Origin: Verrucomicrobiota bacterium
Lineage (GTDB): Bacteria; Verrucomicrobiota; Verrucomicrobiae; Chthoniobacterales; UBA10450
NCBI GenBank assembly: GCA_003219495.1
Contig: QHOZ01000090.1
Span: 1-5,832, forward strand
Length of the DNA stretch: 5,832 bases
Direction: 5' to 3'
Below are positions 5,544 to 5,832 of this stretch, one piece after another; position 1 is the first letter of the stretch; each line of letters opens with the position of its first letter. A program made the position numbers and the translations under genes. The notes below the pieces were generated by a model. That model saw only the letters and a program-made list of their open reading frames with translations, had not been told where the DNA came from and ran no database searches.

Positions 5544-5832
5544 TCAAAGCAAACTCACGCCGAATGGCGCCGGCCCTTTTTTCCAGCGCAGATCGGGCTG
5601 AAGATTGATTTCTTGCGGCGGAACTTCGAAGCCAACCGAGCGGAGCAGATACGAAACGCCTTCGCGGCTTTCCATCGTTTCCTTCAAGCTGCGCGCGAAC
5701 AGCTCGACATATTCCTTGTAGGAATCGAGGGACAATTTTCCGTCAGCGAAATGCTCGGCCAGCGCTTCATCGTGGTAATCGATCAGGTCGAATAACGCGC
5801 GCTTGAGATCGAGTCGCACTTTCGGATCGATC
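5544..5832 (-). CDS. Hypothetical protein, C-terminal part (5' end outside window)
   Basis: I do not recognise this protein. The frame stays open to the right edge. GTG 5819 is available as a start, but the codons before it (IDPK, then VRLDLKRALFDLIDY) continue smoothly, so the true start is probably outside. About 96 residues are visible. Most are predicted helical and acidic to amphipathic (DEALAEHFADGKLS, YKEYVELFARSLKETMES). They are followed by a Pro-rich non-helical end (VPPQEINLQPDLRWKKG) and the stop. No cysteines, membrane segments or catalytic motifs are seen. The gene is convergent with the TPR gene, with one base between the two stops, so each transcript must run antisense into the other unless a terminator lies inside a coding region. 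Confidence 0.7.
   Translation of the reverse strand, partial: IDPKVRLDLKRALFDLIDYHDEALAEHFADGKLSLDSYKEYVELFARSLKETMESREGVSYLLRSVGFEVPPQEINLQPDLRWKKGPAPFGVSLL

Noticed and set aside
5558..5582. Small hairpin CGCC-GAAT-GGCG followed by a T6 run on the plus strand, as a terminator for the TPR gene
   Set aside because: The stem is only 4 bp and the T-run starts 7 nt after it. The site lies in the coding end of the opposite gene (a Lys-Lys codon pair), which explains the T-run.
1..5832. Search for CRISPR arrays, insertion sequences, phage genes, toxin-antitoxin pairs and defence systems
   Set aside because: No regularly spaced repeats, terminal inverted repeats, transposase motifs, integrases or recognisable defence domains were seen on either strand.

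Overview
The window looks like ordinary chromosomal DNA from a bacterium of moderately high GC content. It carries housekeeping genes mixed with lineage-specific envelope proteins. A protein with a PEP-CTERM-like sorting tail, a membrane-anchored TPR protein, a poorly conserved secreted protein and weak or absent Shine-Dalgarno sequences would suit a soil member of the Verrucomicrobiota (Chthoniobacterales-like). That placement is an inference from gene style, not from a marker-gene comparison. I see no phage, insertion sequence, CRISPR array or defence system.

Layout, left to right. On the minus strand, the N-terminal 256 codons of tyrosyl-tRNA synthetase (tyrS) run off the left edge. An unrecognised secreted-protein gene lies just upstream of tyrS on the same strand. 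Divergent from it, on the plus strand, is tadA, the tRNA adenosine deaminase gene. A tRNA-Gln(CTG) gene with an encoded CCA end lies on the minus strand only 13 nt beyond the tadA stop. Next on the minus strand is a metallo-beta-lactamase-fold hydrolase. After it comes a self-contained minus-strand unit for the PEP-CTERM-like protein: TTGACA-17-CAGAAT promoter, gene, strong intrinsic terminator. Divergent from that unit, on the plus strand, is a TPR protein gene with an N-terminal transmembrane anchor. The window ends with the C-terminal part of an unidentified minus-strand gene that converges on the TPR gene with 1 nt between the stops.

Two genes carry visible lesions, and these are the main observations. 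The tadA product keeps its zinc and catalytic residues (HAE, PCxxC) but lacks about 13 residues, in frame, between the first core strand and the HAE motif. In E. coli TadA that segment holds the edge strand and the conserved Asn46 region. The TPR gene is cut by an in-frame TAG at 3962-3964, between the transmembrane anchor and the first TPR. The reading frame stays open and TPR-like on both sides of the TAG. Each lesion could be a real mutation or an assembly or sequencing error, and read-level checks would decide.

Three of the functions concern translation: tyrosine charging, wobble-inosine formation and a glutamine tRNA. They do not form one operon. The PEP-CTERM-like and TPR proteins are both predicted to be exported or membrane-bound, and they share a divergent intergenic region.
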